Positions 9,270-17,198 of a stretch of DNA of 64,000 nucleotides are shown here, one piece after another (positions within the stretch are counted from its first letter, which is position 1; every line of letters starts with the position of its first letter). The notes below the pieces were generated by a model that was not told where the DNA came from, searched no databases, and saw only the letters and a program-made list of their open reading frames with translations. A program made the translations under genes and the position numbers. The DNA is from Oceanobacillus timonensis (GTDB lineage Bacteria > Bacillota > Bacilli > Bacillales > Amphibacillaceae), in the NCBI RefSeq assembly GCF_900166635.1, contig NZ_LT800497.1:1504169-1568168 (forward strand), in the 5' to 3' direction.

Positions 9270-9575
9270 CAGCATCGGTGTAAAAGCATTGGCATATTTA
9301 TCGCAGTGTAACTGGCTGAGATTGGGATTTTGATTGTTCGTCCCATCGTAAAGCGTTGTGCGTCGAAGAACTCCCATCGAAGGAAGTTTCGCTTTATTTC
9401 CATTTCTAAGTAATTTGATCGTTGCAGGATAGATTCATCCCTGCTGGTCAGCAGACTGTTTGGCATCATGAATAAAGCGCTTTTAATAGTGGATATCGGC
9501 TACTTGATAACCTGTACGGCATAGTTTTTCAGCATATATTCTTGGTCCGCAGTCTACGTCCAGCAATGTGGGATT
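9270..9575 (-). pseudogene. Remnant of a class I SAM-dependent methyltransferase
   Basis: Translating the minus strand from about 9570 gives LLDVDCGPRIYAEKLC followed by RTGYQVADIHY, a stop, then KRFIHDAKQSADQQG and another stop. This matches motif I (LDxGCGxGxYxExL) and the following strand-helix of Rossmann methyltransferases. About 30 codons later another frame reads NYLEMEIKRNF, as expected for the next conserved block. At least two stops and one or two frameshifts separate the pieces, and both the N-terminus and the C-terminal half are missing. It is a decayed gene with no possible function as a protein. Confidence 0.65.
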
Positions 9576-9578
9576 TTT

Positions 9579-10040
9579 TTAATCTTTTAAATCTAATGTT
9601 ATCCACGCAACCAGATAGGTAAGAAAGCTTATTATTAAGCTGCCTCCTAAAATGCCGATAATCGTGATTTGAAAAATTTTGATATCTGTAAAGAGCAAAC
9701 TCAATCCAAAACACAGAAAAAGAAGAACAACCCATAGGGGAATCAGCATTTTAAAAGTAATCAGACTGGCTTTTTTTCGAGATAAGCTCCTCTCGCTCAT
9801 CCTGAGTACTGAATTCACCTTTCTTGGTACGATAACCTTCATTATGCAATTTTTTCCATATAAAACAATACCAAAAATAATCAACCAACCTACAAATAAA
9901 AACCAAAAAATGCCTCATTCAAAAGAATAGAAGATAGGGTCTTCTTTTACAGTAGCGGTAAGAACTGTTTGTATCATTCCTAAAGTTAAAAGCAATATCA
10001 TGATCACATTGCCGGTCTGCTCAAATATAATTTTCTTCAT
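9579..10040 (-). pseudogene. Membrane protein of an XRE-linked pair, interrupted by one in-frame TGA
   Basis: The frame starts at ATG 10040 (MKKIIFEQTGNVIMILLLTL) with AAAGGAG upstream. It reads 41 codons to TGA 9915-9917, then continues in the same frame (GIFWFLFVGWLIIFGIVLYG) for 111 codons to TAA at 9579. The product would have four membrane helices with a basic middle section (KVIVPRKVNSVLRMSERSLSRKKAS). Such small membrane proteins often follow a YozG-like XRE regulator and are its partner or target. Apart from the single TGA the frame is intact, so loss is recent, the codon is read through, or the base is miscalled. Confidence 0.65.
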
Positions 10041-10047
10041 CGCAGGG

Positions 10048-10263
10048 TCACTCCTTTTCCAAATAAAAGATGGTGTGAATATCTGTTTCCAGTACTTCTG
10101 CAATTTGCAGTGCCAATAATAAAGATGGAGTGTAATTTCCTTTTTCCAGCGATGCAATTGTTTTCCTGGAGACACCGACCTTGCTCACTAATTTTTCTTG
10201 AGTCATTTTTTGCTGTTTTCTAAATACCTGTACACGGTTGATAACAATCATGACATCGCCCAT
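10048..10263 (-). CDS. XRE/Cro-type HTH transcriptional regulator (YozG-like)
   Basis: A compact 71-residue protein made almost wholly of an HTH_3 domain. It reads RVQVFRKQQKMTQEKLVSKVGVSRKTIASLEKGNYTPSLLLALQIAEVLETDI. The recognition helix is VSRKTIASLEKG. These single-domain regulators normally repress their own operon with a membrane partner, here the broken gene that follows after 7 bases. An in-frame ATG four codons later (10251, MIVINRVQ) is closer to the usual start of the family. Two operator-like palindromes lie directly upstream. Confidence 0.8.
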   Translation of the reverse strand: MGDVMIVINRVQVFRKQQKMTQEKLVSKVGVSRKTIASLEKGNYTPSLLLALQIAEVLETDIHTIFYLEKE

Positions 10264-10274
10264 TTCTGCATTAA

Positions 10275-10292
10275 TGAGAAGTTAACTTCTCA
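10275..10292. promoter_or_regulatory. Operator 1 of the XRE regulator: perfect 18-bp palindrome
   Basis: TGAGAAGTTAACTTCTCA is a perfect palindrome 12 bases upstream of the XRE start codon. A degenerate second copy lies 41 bp away, about four helical turns, so both sites face the same side of the DNA. This is the usual layout of an autoregulated HTH_3 repressor. Confidence 0.7.
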
Positions 10293-10315
10293 ATTTGTGT
10301 TATCAAAAATAAAAA

Positions 10316-10333
10316 TGAGAAATCAACTTCACA
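10316..10333. promoter_or_regulatory. Operator 2 of the XRE regulator, degenerate copy
   Basis: TGAGAAATCAACTTCACA shares 15 of 18 bases with the perfect palindrome at 10275-10292. Its minus-strand TTGATT could be the -35 box of the XRE gene, so binding here would block transcription. Confidence 0.55.
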
Positions 10334-10695
10334 TTTTTCTTTCCAATGATTCTTTCATTAATCGAATTATATTCGTCATCGTATCTAAAAAATATAGACA
10401 GATAGTTTGTTGTTATATAAATGACTGGATGGTATAACAATTTGATTTCATTTATTATACAAATTCTTCCATCTATGGCGCTTATTAGGGATATAATTGT
10501 TAAATATATCCTTCTGCATCTTCTTTTTTACAAATTTAAATAAAGAGGTATTTAAAGAACGACAATCATACAAAAACTGATATAATAGACTAGAAAATTT
10601 AAATATTAATCGGTATATTCGACATGTATTTCATTTCATTTGAGAGTCAGATTTGTCAAATATATTACAATTAGAATAAAAAAATGGGATTTTTA
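10334..10695. other. AT-rich region between XRE and the capsule operon
   Basis: No gene is supported. The notable element is an extended -10 sequence, TGATATAAT, at 10578-10586, with no good -35 box. It could start a long leader of about 240 bases before capB. No hairpin with riboswitch features was recognised. Confidence 0.4.
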
Positions 10696-10723
10696 TTGGC
10701 AACGCATCTTTTTTTGTTAAAAT
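10696..10723 (+). promoter_or_regulatory. Candidate sigma-A promoter of the capsule operon
   Basis: TTGGCA (10696-10701) and TAAAAT (10718-10723) are separated by 16 bases. This places the start of transcription about 100 bases before capB. Confidence 0.5.
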
Positions 10724-10828
10724 ATCATAGGTATTGTCAAAGTGTGCCTAAATACTTCAATTAATACATTGCGGAGTAAAAATCTGCAATTTAAATGATT
10801 TGATGAATGGTAAAGGAAGGGTATAGTT

Positions 10829-12007
10829 ATGTTATTGATTCCAATTGTGCTCGTTATTGCACTGGTTATCGGTATCATGGAGTGGAATTCACATAAAAAG
10901 CATATGAATGCTTTGCCAATTCGGGTCAATGTGAATGGCATCCGTGGAAAATCAACAGTAACGCGCTTAATTACAGGTATTATCAAAGAAGCAGGGTACA
11001 AAACTATCGGTAAAACAACGGGTAGTTCAGCAAGGATTATTTATTGGAATACATCAGAGGAAGAACCGATTGTTCGCCGTCCAGAGGGACCGAATATCCG
11101 CGAACAGAAAATGGTTGTGAAAAAATCGGCAGAACTGGGTGCCGAAGCTCTGGTCAGTGAGTGTATGGCTGTTAACCCGGATTATCAAATTGTATTCCAG
11201 GAGAAATTACTGCAAGCGAACATAGGTGTCATTGTGAATGTGCTGGAAGACCATATGGATGTAATGGGACCTACATTAGATGAAATAGCCGAAGCTTTTA
11301 CAGCTACTATCCCATATAATGGACATTTGATTATTTCGGAAGGGCCGTACGTGGAATATTTCAAAGCAGAAGCAGCAAAAAGAAAAACCAAAGTGATTGT
11401 TGCGGATAATAGTAAAATTCCTGAAGCGTATTTACGTGAATTTCCCTATATGATTTTCCCGGAAAATGCATCGCTGGCATTAGCCGTTGCGGAAGCATTG
11501 GATATTGATGAAAAAACAGCATTTCGGGGCATGCTCAAGGCACAGCCTGATCCCGGTGCAACGTGGATAAGACAGCTAAACCAAGGAGATACATCCGCCT
11601 ATTTTGTGAATGGATTTGCGGCCAATGATTCTGTTTCCACTATTAATATTTGGAAGAATGTGGAAACTTTAGGTTACACAGAGAAAAACCCAATTATTGT
11701 AATGAACTGTCGGGCAGACCGTGTGGATCGTACCATTCAATTTGCGGACGATGTTTTGCCGTATATACCAATGGATGTGCTTGTGTTGATTGGAGAAAAG
11801 GCTGAGCCGATTAAACAGGCGGTCAAGTCCGGTAAACTAAAAGTCAATCAAATCATTGATCTCCAAGGAAAGTCTACAGATGAAATCTATGAAACATTGA
11901 CGGAGACAGCATCGAATCATCTTATTTATGGTATAGGAAATATCCATGGTGCTGCCGAACCTTTAGTTGAAAAAATTCAAGCCCACACAGAAATAGGAGG
12001 ATCATAG
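10829..12007 (+). CDS. capB: CapB/PgsB, poly-gamma-glutamate synthase ATPase
   Basis: A 392-residue Mur-ligase-like amide ligase that joins glutamate by its gamma-carboxyl group to a growing polyglutamate chain, using ATP. After one N-terminal membrane helix (1-18), the P-loop NGIRGKST lies at residues 36-43. NVLEDHMDVMG near 145 and VNGFAANDSVST near 270 are further family blocks. Its length equals that of Bacillus PgsB/CapB. The ATG follows AAAGGAAGGG. It leads a five-gene operon in the order of the anthrax capsule locus. CapB works with CapC, CapA and CapE at the membrane. Confidence 0.95.
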   Translation: MLLIPIVLVIALVIGIMEWNSHKKHMNALPIRVNVNGIRGKSTVTRLITGIIKEAGYKTIGKTTGSSARIIYWNTSEEEPIVRRPEGPNIREQKMVVKKSAELGAEALVSECMAVNPDYQIVFQEKLLQANIGVIVNVLEDHMDVMGPTLDEIAEAFTATIPYNGHLIISEGPYVEYFKAEAAKRKTKVIVADNSKIPEAYLREFPYMIFPENASLALAVAEALDIDEKTAFRGMLKAQPDPGATWIRQLNQGDTSAYFVNGFAANDSVSTINIWKNVETLGYTEKNPIIVMNCRADRVDRTIQFADDVLPYIPMDVLVLIGEKAEPIKQAVKSGKLKVNQIIDLQGKSTDEIYETLTETASNHLIYGIGNIHGAAEPLVEKIQAHTEIGGS

Positions 12008-12008
12008 A

Positions 12009-12458
12009 ATGTTTGGCTCAGATTTATATATTGCACTTGTGCTTGGTGTTATTCTAAGTTTACTTTTTTCAGAAAGAACAGGTATTGTACCAGCCGGACT
12101 GGTAGTACCGGGATATTTAGCACTGGTTTTTGACCAGCCTATCTTTATTGCCGTTATTTTTGGTATTAGTTTGTTAACTTATGTCATAGTTACATATGGG
12201 CTGTCTCGGTTTATATTGCTTTACGGACGGAGAAAATTTGCCGCTATGTTATCGGTAGGAATTGTGTTGAAACTTCTTCTCGATTTCACCTATCCGGTGC
12301 TCCCGTTTGAAATATTGGAATTTAGGGGAATTGGCGTCATTGTTCCTGGTCTTATCGCAAATACGATTCAAAAACAAGGAGCCATTATCACCATCGGAAG
12401 TACGCTTCTATTAGGGGCACTCACTTTTGTTATTCTAAGCGTCTATTACATCATATAG
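12009..12458 (+). CDS. capC: CapC/PgsC, poly-gamma-glutamate synthesis membrane protein
   Basis: A 149-residue, very hydrophobic protein with four or five helices, the same length as PgsC/CapC. The N-terminal LYIALVLGVILSLLFSERTGIVPAGLVVPGYLAL is typical of the family. CapC forms the catalytic membrane complex with CapB. It begins one base after the capB stop; AGGAGG in the last capB codons serves as its ribosome site, so expression is coupled. Confidence 0.95.
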   Translation: MFGSDLYIALVLGVILSLLFSERTGIVPAGLVVPGYLALVFDQPIFIAVIFGISLLTYVIVTYGLSRFILLYGRRKFAAMLSVGIVLKLLLDFTYPVLPFEILEFRGIGVIVPGLIANTIQKQGAIITIGSTLLLGALTFVILSVYYII

Positions 12459-12469
12459 GAAGGGTTAAT

Positions 12470-13633
12470 ATGTCTAGAAAATTAACATACCAAGAAAAAA
12501 TACTACGGATGGGAAAACGTCAAAAAAAGTCTGCCGGTAAGCATGTGGCCATCGGTTTAGCTGTCATTGTTCTCTTCACCATCGGGCATCAGCTCTTCTT
12601 TTCACAAGATGTATCAGAGGTTGAAAAAAGGTCTGATTCAGAGTTCACTGCTGCTTTTGTAGGTGACTTAATGTTTGGTCGTCATGTGGAAGATGTGACA
12701 AATAAACATGGAACAGCGTATCTTTTTGATAAGGTGAAGCCTTACTTTGAAAATGCCGACTATGTGTCCGGTAACTTAGAAAATCCCATTTTACTTCAGG
12801 ATGAAGAGAATTATGAACCAATAGATAAACAAATTCATCTACATACAAATGTGGATGCAGCTCAAACGTTAAAAGATATGAACTTTACATTAGTCAATTT
12901 AGCCAATAACCACATGATGGATTATGAAGCAGAAGGACTTAATGACACGATTACAGCACTGGATGACACTGGTTTAAACCATGTTGGTGCAGGGGAAAAC
13001 TTAGAAGAAGCAAACGCAATTGATTATCAGGAAGTAAACGGCTTAACGATTGCAACTGTTGGCTATACGGATGCCCTTGTGGAAGGCTTTTCTGCACTTG
13101 GTTACCGTCCTGGAGTTGCTCGTGCATTACCGGATAATATTTTTCCGATGATTGAAGAAGCGAATCAGCAAGCAGACCTTGTTTTTGTGAATATGCACTG
13201 GGGTGTTGAGTATGACAATGAACCGCATCCAAGACAAACGGAATTAGCAAGGGCGATGATTGATGTCGGTGCAGATGCGATTATCGGGCACCACTCACAC
13301 GTGTTATCAGAAGTGGAAAAATATAAAGACGGTGTTATTTTTTACGGACTTGGTAACTTTGTTTTTGATCAGGGATGGTCCCGGACCAAGGATAGTGCTA
13401 TTGTTCAATATGATTTGTTAGATGATGGTACAGGCAGGTTTGAAATTACACCGGTACGTATAAATGGAGCACAGCCTTACGAAACAAAGAATAAATACAA
13501 TCAAATGAAAATTCATAAGCAATTAATGCGTAACCAACCGGAAGAGAATTTTGAAAAAGAAGATGGGAAATTAATCTTGGAAGTAGATCATTCAGATGCT
13601 TTAGAAGGAAGGGGTTCTGATAATGGGCAATAA
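12470..13633 (+). CDS. capA: CapA/PgsA, poly-gamma-glutamate export protein
   Basis: A 387-residue protein with one N-terminal anchor (about 26-44) and an outside PGA_cap domain of the metallophosphoesterase fold. It carries AAFVGDLMFGRHVED near residue 60, LANNHMMDYEAEGL near 144, VFVNMHWGVEY near 243, and GADAIIGHHSHVLSEVE near 265. CapA is needed to move the polymer across the membrane. The outside part is acidic, as in halotolerant hosts. Its last 11 bases overlap the start of capD. Confidence 0.93.
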   Translation: MSRKLTYQEKILRMGKRQKKSAGKHVAIGLAVIVLFTIGHQLFFSQDVSEVEKRSDSEFTAAFVGDLMFGRHVEDVTNKHGTAYLFDKVKPYFENADYVSGNLENPILLQDEENYEPIDKQIHLHTNVDAAQTLKDMNFTLVNLANNHMMDYEAEGLNDTITALDDTGLNHVGAGENLEEANAIDYQEVNGLTIATVGYTDALVEGFSALGYRPGVARALPDNIFPMIEEANQQADLVFVNMHWGVEYDNEPHPRQTELARAMIDVGADAIIGHHSHVLSEVEKYKDGVIFYGLGNFVFDQGWSRTKDSAIVQYDLLDDGTGRFEITPVRINGAQPYETKNKYNQMKIHKQLMRNQPEENFEKEDGKLILEVDHSDALEGRGSDNGQ

Positions 13634-15287
13634 AAAACTTTTTTCGATATTAACCATTATTGTCGTAGCAGGACTTGTATTTGTTTATACACAACAAGGA
13701 TTGTTTGAGAGCGAGGAAACGGAAGTAGACTACGGTGTGGAAGAATCAGAAACGGTAGAGACGGTAGACGGTTATGGTGTCAGTTCTTCCCACCCGCTTG
13801 CCGTGGAAGCAGGAATGCAAGTACTGGAAAACGGAGGTAACGCAGCAGATGCGGCCGTAGTCGTTTCTTATGTGCTTGGTGTTGTCGAGCCATATGGTTC
13901 CGGTGTCGGCGGCGGTGGAGAAATGTTGGTTTATCCGAATGATGCAGAAGAGCCCACTGTTTACGAGTACCGTGAAACAGCGCCAGAGTCAGGTGCAGAG
14001 CCAGAGTCCTTTGCCGTTCCCGGATTGGTAGACGGTATGGAAACGTTAAATCAGGACTTAGGCTCGATGGATATGGATGAATTGATCCAGCCGGCCATCG
14101 ACTATGCAGAGGAAGGATTTGAAGTGGACAACCATTTGGTAGATCGGCTTCGTAAAGGTTCTTACCGGATGGAGCCTGGGGAATTAGAAGAATTTTTCCC
14201 GAACGGCGAAGCACTGGAAGCTGGTAATACATTGGTACAGCCTGAATTGGCGGAAACATTACGTTCCATCCAGGAAGGTGGTGCGGATGCTTTTTATAAC
14301 GGACCAATTGCCGATCAAATACTGGAAAAAGAAGAATTATCAACAGCAGGGGTGACAGCAGAGGATTTAAACAGTTTTACAACAAAAACCCAAAAACCTG
14401 CTCACGGGGAATTCGCCGGCTATGATGTGTATTCTGCGCCGCCGCCATTGGCTGGAGTTACTTTAATTCAATCGCTGCAAATGGCTGAGCAATTAAATAT
14501 TGCATCCACAGAAGATAATCAAAGAGATTATATCCATCTTATCGGAGAAATTTCCAAACGATCTTATGATGATCGAGTCGAAAATGTGGGAGATACATTG
14601 GTAGATGACACTATTCCAACGGACGAGTTAACTTCCAGTGAATACTCACAACAGATGGCGGATACGATTTCGCTTGATGAATTATCGGAAGACTATGAAG
14701 TGAATGATTCAGTATCAGACGAGGAAGACCACGATAATACGACACATTTTGTCATTATCGATCAAGATGGTACAATGGTATCAGCGACACATACTTTAGG
14801 GAACTTCTTTGGTTCCGGTGATAATGTAGCTGGATTTTTTATGAATAACCAAATGGAGAACTTCAGTCAAAGAGATGATTCGTTAAATAGCATTGAACCA
14901 GGTAAAACACCGCGAAGCTTTACAAGTCCGTCGATTTTGACGAATGGGGAAAAAACAATCGGTATTGGATCACCGGGTGGTAAGCGGATTCCGATGGTGA
15001 TGACACAGGTACTCACTAAATATTTGCTATTTAATGAACCATTTGACGAAGCTATTGATGATAGTAGATTTTATATTGAAGATAATGATATTTTGACAGA
15101 AACAGAGTTGGATACCGATGTGCAATCCGGTTTAAGAGCCAGAGGTTATGAAATTTACAACCAAACGGACGTTGACTTTTATGGCGGTATTCAGGCACTT
15201 ATTGTTGATGGAGAATCTAACGAAATTTTCGGCTCTAAGGATGAACGGAGAAATGGTATATCGAAGGTAGAAGAAAATCCACAATAA
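13623..15287 (+). CDS. capD: CapD-like gamma-glutamyltransferase
   Basis: A 554-residue protein of the gamma-glutamyltranspeptidase family with an N-terminal membrane/signal segment (residues 5-23). The self-cleaving proenzyme site is NTTHF, with the likely nucleophile Thr373 starting the small subunit. The large-subunit start SSHPLAVEAGMQVLENGGNAADAAV and the small-subunit SPGGKRIPMV, with a GxGG-type block, are intact. In Bacillus anthracis CapD trims the polymer and links it to peptidoglycan; a free GGT would instead degrade it. Its position between capA and capE favours the CapD role. It overlaps capA by 11 bases. The chain is strongly acidic. Confidence 0.88.
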   Translation: MGNKKLFSILTIIVVAGLVFVYTQQGLFESEETEVDYGVEESETVETVDGYGVSSSHPLAVEAGMQVLENGGNAADAAVVVSYVLGVVEPYGSGVGGGGEMLVYPNDAEEPTVYEYRETAPESGAEPESFAVPGLVDGMETLNQDLGSMDMDELIQPAIDYAEEGFEVDNHLVDRLRKGSYRMEPGELEEFFPNGEALEAGNTLVQPELAETLRSIQEGGADAFYNGPIADQILEKEELSTAGVTAEDLNSFTTKTQKPAHGEFAGYDVYSAPPPLAGVTLIQSLQMAEQLNIASTEDNQRDYIHLIGEISKRSYDDRVENVGDTLVDDTIPTDELTSSEYSQQMADTISLDELSEDYEVNDSVSDEEDHDNTTHFVIIDQDGTMVSATHTLGNFFGSGDNVAGFFMNNQMENFSQRDDSLNSIEPGKTPRSFTSPSILTNGEKTIGIGSPGGKRIPMVMTQVLTKYLLFNEPFDEAIDDSRFYIEDNDILTETELDTDVQSGLRARGYEIYNQTDVDFYGGIQALIVDGESNEIFGSKDERRNGISKVEENPQ

Positions 15288-15305
15288 TAACAGGAGGAAG
15301 GTAAA

Positions 15306-15719
15306 GTGAAAAAAGTTATAACGGGTATTACGCCAGTTTTACTGCTTGTTCTCGCTTTAACATTCATGAGCAACTACAAACAATGGGACGATTTATCTGA
15401 CACAGAACGATATCAGATTCAAAACTATGTCGAAGCGGCTGAAACTGAAACGGCAGAGTCTGATACTGCTAATGCTAACGATAATGCTGATGCTAATGCT
15501 CAGGAGGAAGAACAACCTGACAGTGATGTTGCCAGTTCAAACAGTGAAGATATTGATGATGTAGCAGTAGATCCGAATGAAACATACCAAATTGCACCTG
15601 ATGAAGGAAATATAGGTGTATATGATAACAATGGGAATGCCGTGTTTAAAGTTTCCAAGGAAGATTGGGAAGAAAATATAGAAACCTATTATGAAAAGTT
15701 TAATTTAAGTTCCTATTAG
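15306..15719 (+). CDS. capE: CapE/PgsE-like small acidic exported protein
   Basis: A 137-residue protein with an N-terminal membrane segment (4-22), an acidic low-complexity linker (about 45-95, including NANDNADANA) and a C-terminal domain of about 40 residues (YQIAPDEGNIGVYDNNGNAV). CapE/PgsE of Bacillus has only about 50 residues and supports synthesis. This protein holds the same last position in the operon but is far longer, so the name rests on position and on its anchored small-protein form. The start is GTG after AGGAGGAAG. A terminator follows. Confidence 0.65.
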   Translation: MKKVITGITPVLLLVLALTFMSNYKQWDDLSDTERYQIQNYVEAAETETAESDTANANDNADANAQEEEQPDSDVASSNSEDIDDVAVDPNETYQIAPDEGNIGVYDNNGNAVFKVSKEDWEENIETYYEKFNLSSY

Positions 15720-15732
15720 GAAGCTGAAAAGT

Positions 15733-15781
15733 AAAATGATAGAAAAAGAGGTTTAAATGCAATCTCTTTTTCTATCATTTT
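15733..15781 (+). terminator. Terminator of the capsule operon
   Basis: A perfect 18-bp stem (15733-15750 with 15764-15781) starts 13 bases after the stop of capE and ends in a short T-rich tract. Confidence 0.85.
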
Positions 15782-15976
15782 CTTATTTAGTAGACAAAAC
15801 TTATATGTTTTGATATTGTCATAAAAGTGACAATTAAATAGGTTTATGAATTAAAAAAATAATGTATATTAAAACTGTATTTGAATTTTTAACAGGAAGT
15901 TACTTTTTGTAAACTTCAACAGAGTAAAATAACATTTTTATGTTATATTTTACATAGAGATAGGAGAGGTGTATAT

Positions 15977-16648
15977 ATGAAAAAGTCACCATTAAAAGTG
16001 ATTGTGACAATAACATTAATTGTTGTTGCCCTTTTGGTTTTACTAGTCGTGCTGGTAAACCGGGATTCAGAATCTTTTGGAATAGAATTTGATGAAGCGC
16101 CGTCAACAGAAGGACAACCAACCGATGGAGAGGCTGACGCTCCGGTAACTGTTGTCGAATTTGGAGATTTTAAATGTCCTGGCTGTAAAGCGTGGGATGA
16201 AAATATTTTTCCGCAATTGCAAGAGGACTATATAGATAATGGAGATGTACAGTATTCCTTTGTGAATGTTCTGTTCCATGGGGAAGAATCACGTTTAGCT
16301 TCATTAGCTGCAGAAACCGTCTATGCGCAAAATCCGGAAGCATATTGGGATTTCCATCACGCCCTTTTTTCTGAACAGCCTGATGGCAACCAGCAAGCAG
16401 CTTGGGTAACGATGGATAAAATAGAAGAAGTTGCAGACGGTATTGAAGGAATTGATACGGAAGCGTTGATGGAAGATATAGAAGCCGATACGTACATGGA
16501 TGAAGTAGAAAGAGACGAAGAGATGATAGATGCGTTTAACGTAGAATCAACGCCGACTATTATGGTAAATGGCGTAATGATAGATGATGAGGGGACATTT
16601 GATTACGAGACGATCCAACAAGCCATCGATGCAGAGCTAGGTGAATAA
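15977..16648 (+). CDS. bdbD: BdbD-like thiol-disulfide oxidoreductase (DsbA family)
   Basis: A 223-residue membrane-anchored thioredoxin-fold protein. It has one helix (8-28), an acidic linker, then the domain with active site CPGC (C67, C70) in GDFKCPGCKAW, the cis-proline in VESTPTIMVNG near 190, and a DsbA-type helical insert. It introduces disulfide bonds into proteins outside the membrane and is reoxidised by BdbC, the next gene, which overlaps its end. The ATG follows AGGAGAGG. Its neighbour makes the assignment firm. Confidence 0.92.
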   Translation: MKKSPLKVIVTITLIVVALLVLLVVLVNRDSESFGIEFDEAPSTEGQPTDGEADAPVTVVEFGDFKCPGCKAWDENIFPQLQEDYIDNGDVQYSFVNVLFHGEESRLASLAAETVYAQNPEAYWDFHHALFSEQPDGNQQAAWVTMDKIEEVADGIEGIDTEALMEDIEADTYMDEVERDEEMIDAFNVESTPTIMVNGVMIDDEGTFDYETIQQAIDAELGE

Positions 16649-16649
16649 T

Positions 16650-17072
16650 ATGCAGCATCTGGATAAAAGACAGCTTTATATGTATTTTGCCTGGTTGGTT
16701 TCACTTGTTGCAACCTTGGGAAGTCTTTATTTCAGTGAAATAAAAGGATATATACCATGTGAATTATGCTGGTATCAGCGGATTGCTATGTATCCCTTGG
16801 CTTTCATTCTTGGCGTAGCAACGTTTAAACAGGAATTTACGATTAAAAAATATGTACTCCCGATTGCTCTTATTGGCTGGTGTATTTCACTGTATCACTA
16901 TCTGGAGCAGAAAGTACCGGGATTTGCACCGTTAAAACCGTGTGTGGGCGGTGTGCCGTGTGATGCGGAGTATATTAATTGGTTCGGATTTATAACGATA
17001 CCATTTTTAGCATTTACTGCTTTTACCCTAATCATTATTTTTATGCTGTTAATGAAATCAAATAATAAGTAA
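16650..17072 (+). CDS. bdbC: BdbC, DsbB-family disulfide bond protein
   Basis: A 140-residue protein with four membrane helices. The first cysteine pair lies in PCELCWYQRIAMYPL (C37, C40) and the second in PCVGGVPCDAEYINWFGFITIPF, both as in BdbC/DsbB. It passes electrons from BdbD to the quinone pool. I prefer the ATG at 16650, with AGGTGA 5 bases before it; GTG at 16641 would overlap bdbD by 8 bases. A terminator follows directly. Confidence 0.92.
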   Translation: MQHLDKRQLYMYFAWLVSLVATLGSLYFSEIKGYIPCELCWYQRIAMYPLAFILGVATFKQEFTIKKYVLPIALIGWCISLYHYLEQKVPGFAPLKPCVGGVPCDAEYINWFGFITIPFLAFTAFTLIIIFMLLMKSNNK

Positions 17073-17074
17073 GA

Positions 17075-17110
17075 AATAGCCATCGGTAGATTTACCGGTG
17101 GTTATTTTTA
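17075..17110 (+). terminator. Terminator after bdbDC
   Basis: AATAGCCATCGGTA pairs with TACCGGTGGTTATT (two G-U pairs) and a T5 run follows. Confidence 0.8.
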
Positions 17111-17198
17111 TTTAAAGCGCAATATCATACAAGAAAGATCAAGCTCTGTTTGTTATTTTAAAAGAAAGTCAAACAAATGGAAGAAGGGAGAGTTATAC

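Noticed and set aside
10198..10437. Plus-strand 79-codon frame over the XRE operators
   Set aside because: No ribosome site, AT-driven composition, and it overlaps the XRE start and operators.
10829..15719. Capsule operon as a sign of a pathogen
   Set aside because: Poly-gamma-glutamate genes are common in harmless Bacillaceae, and no other virulence genes are in the window.
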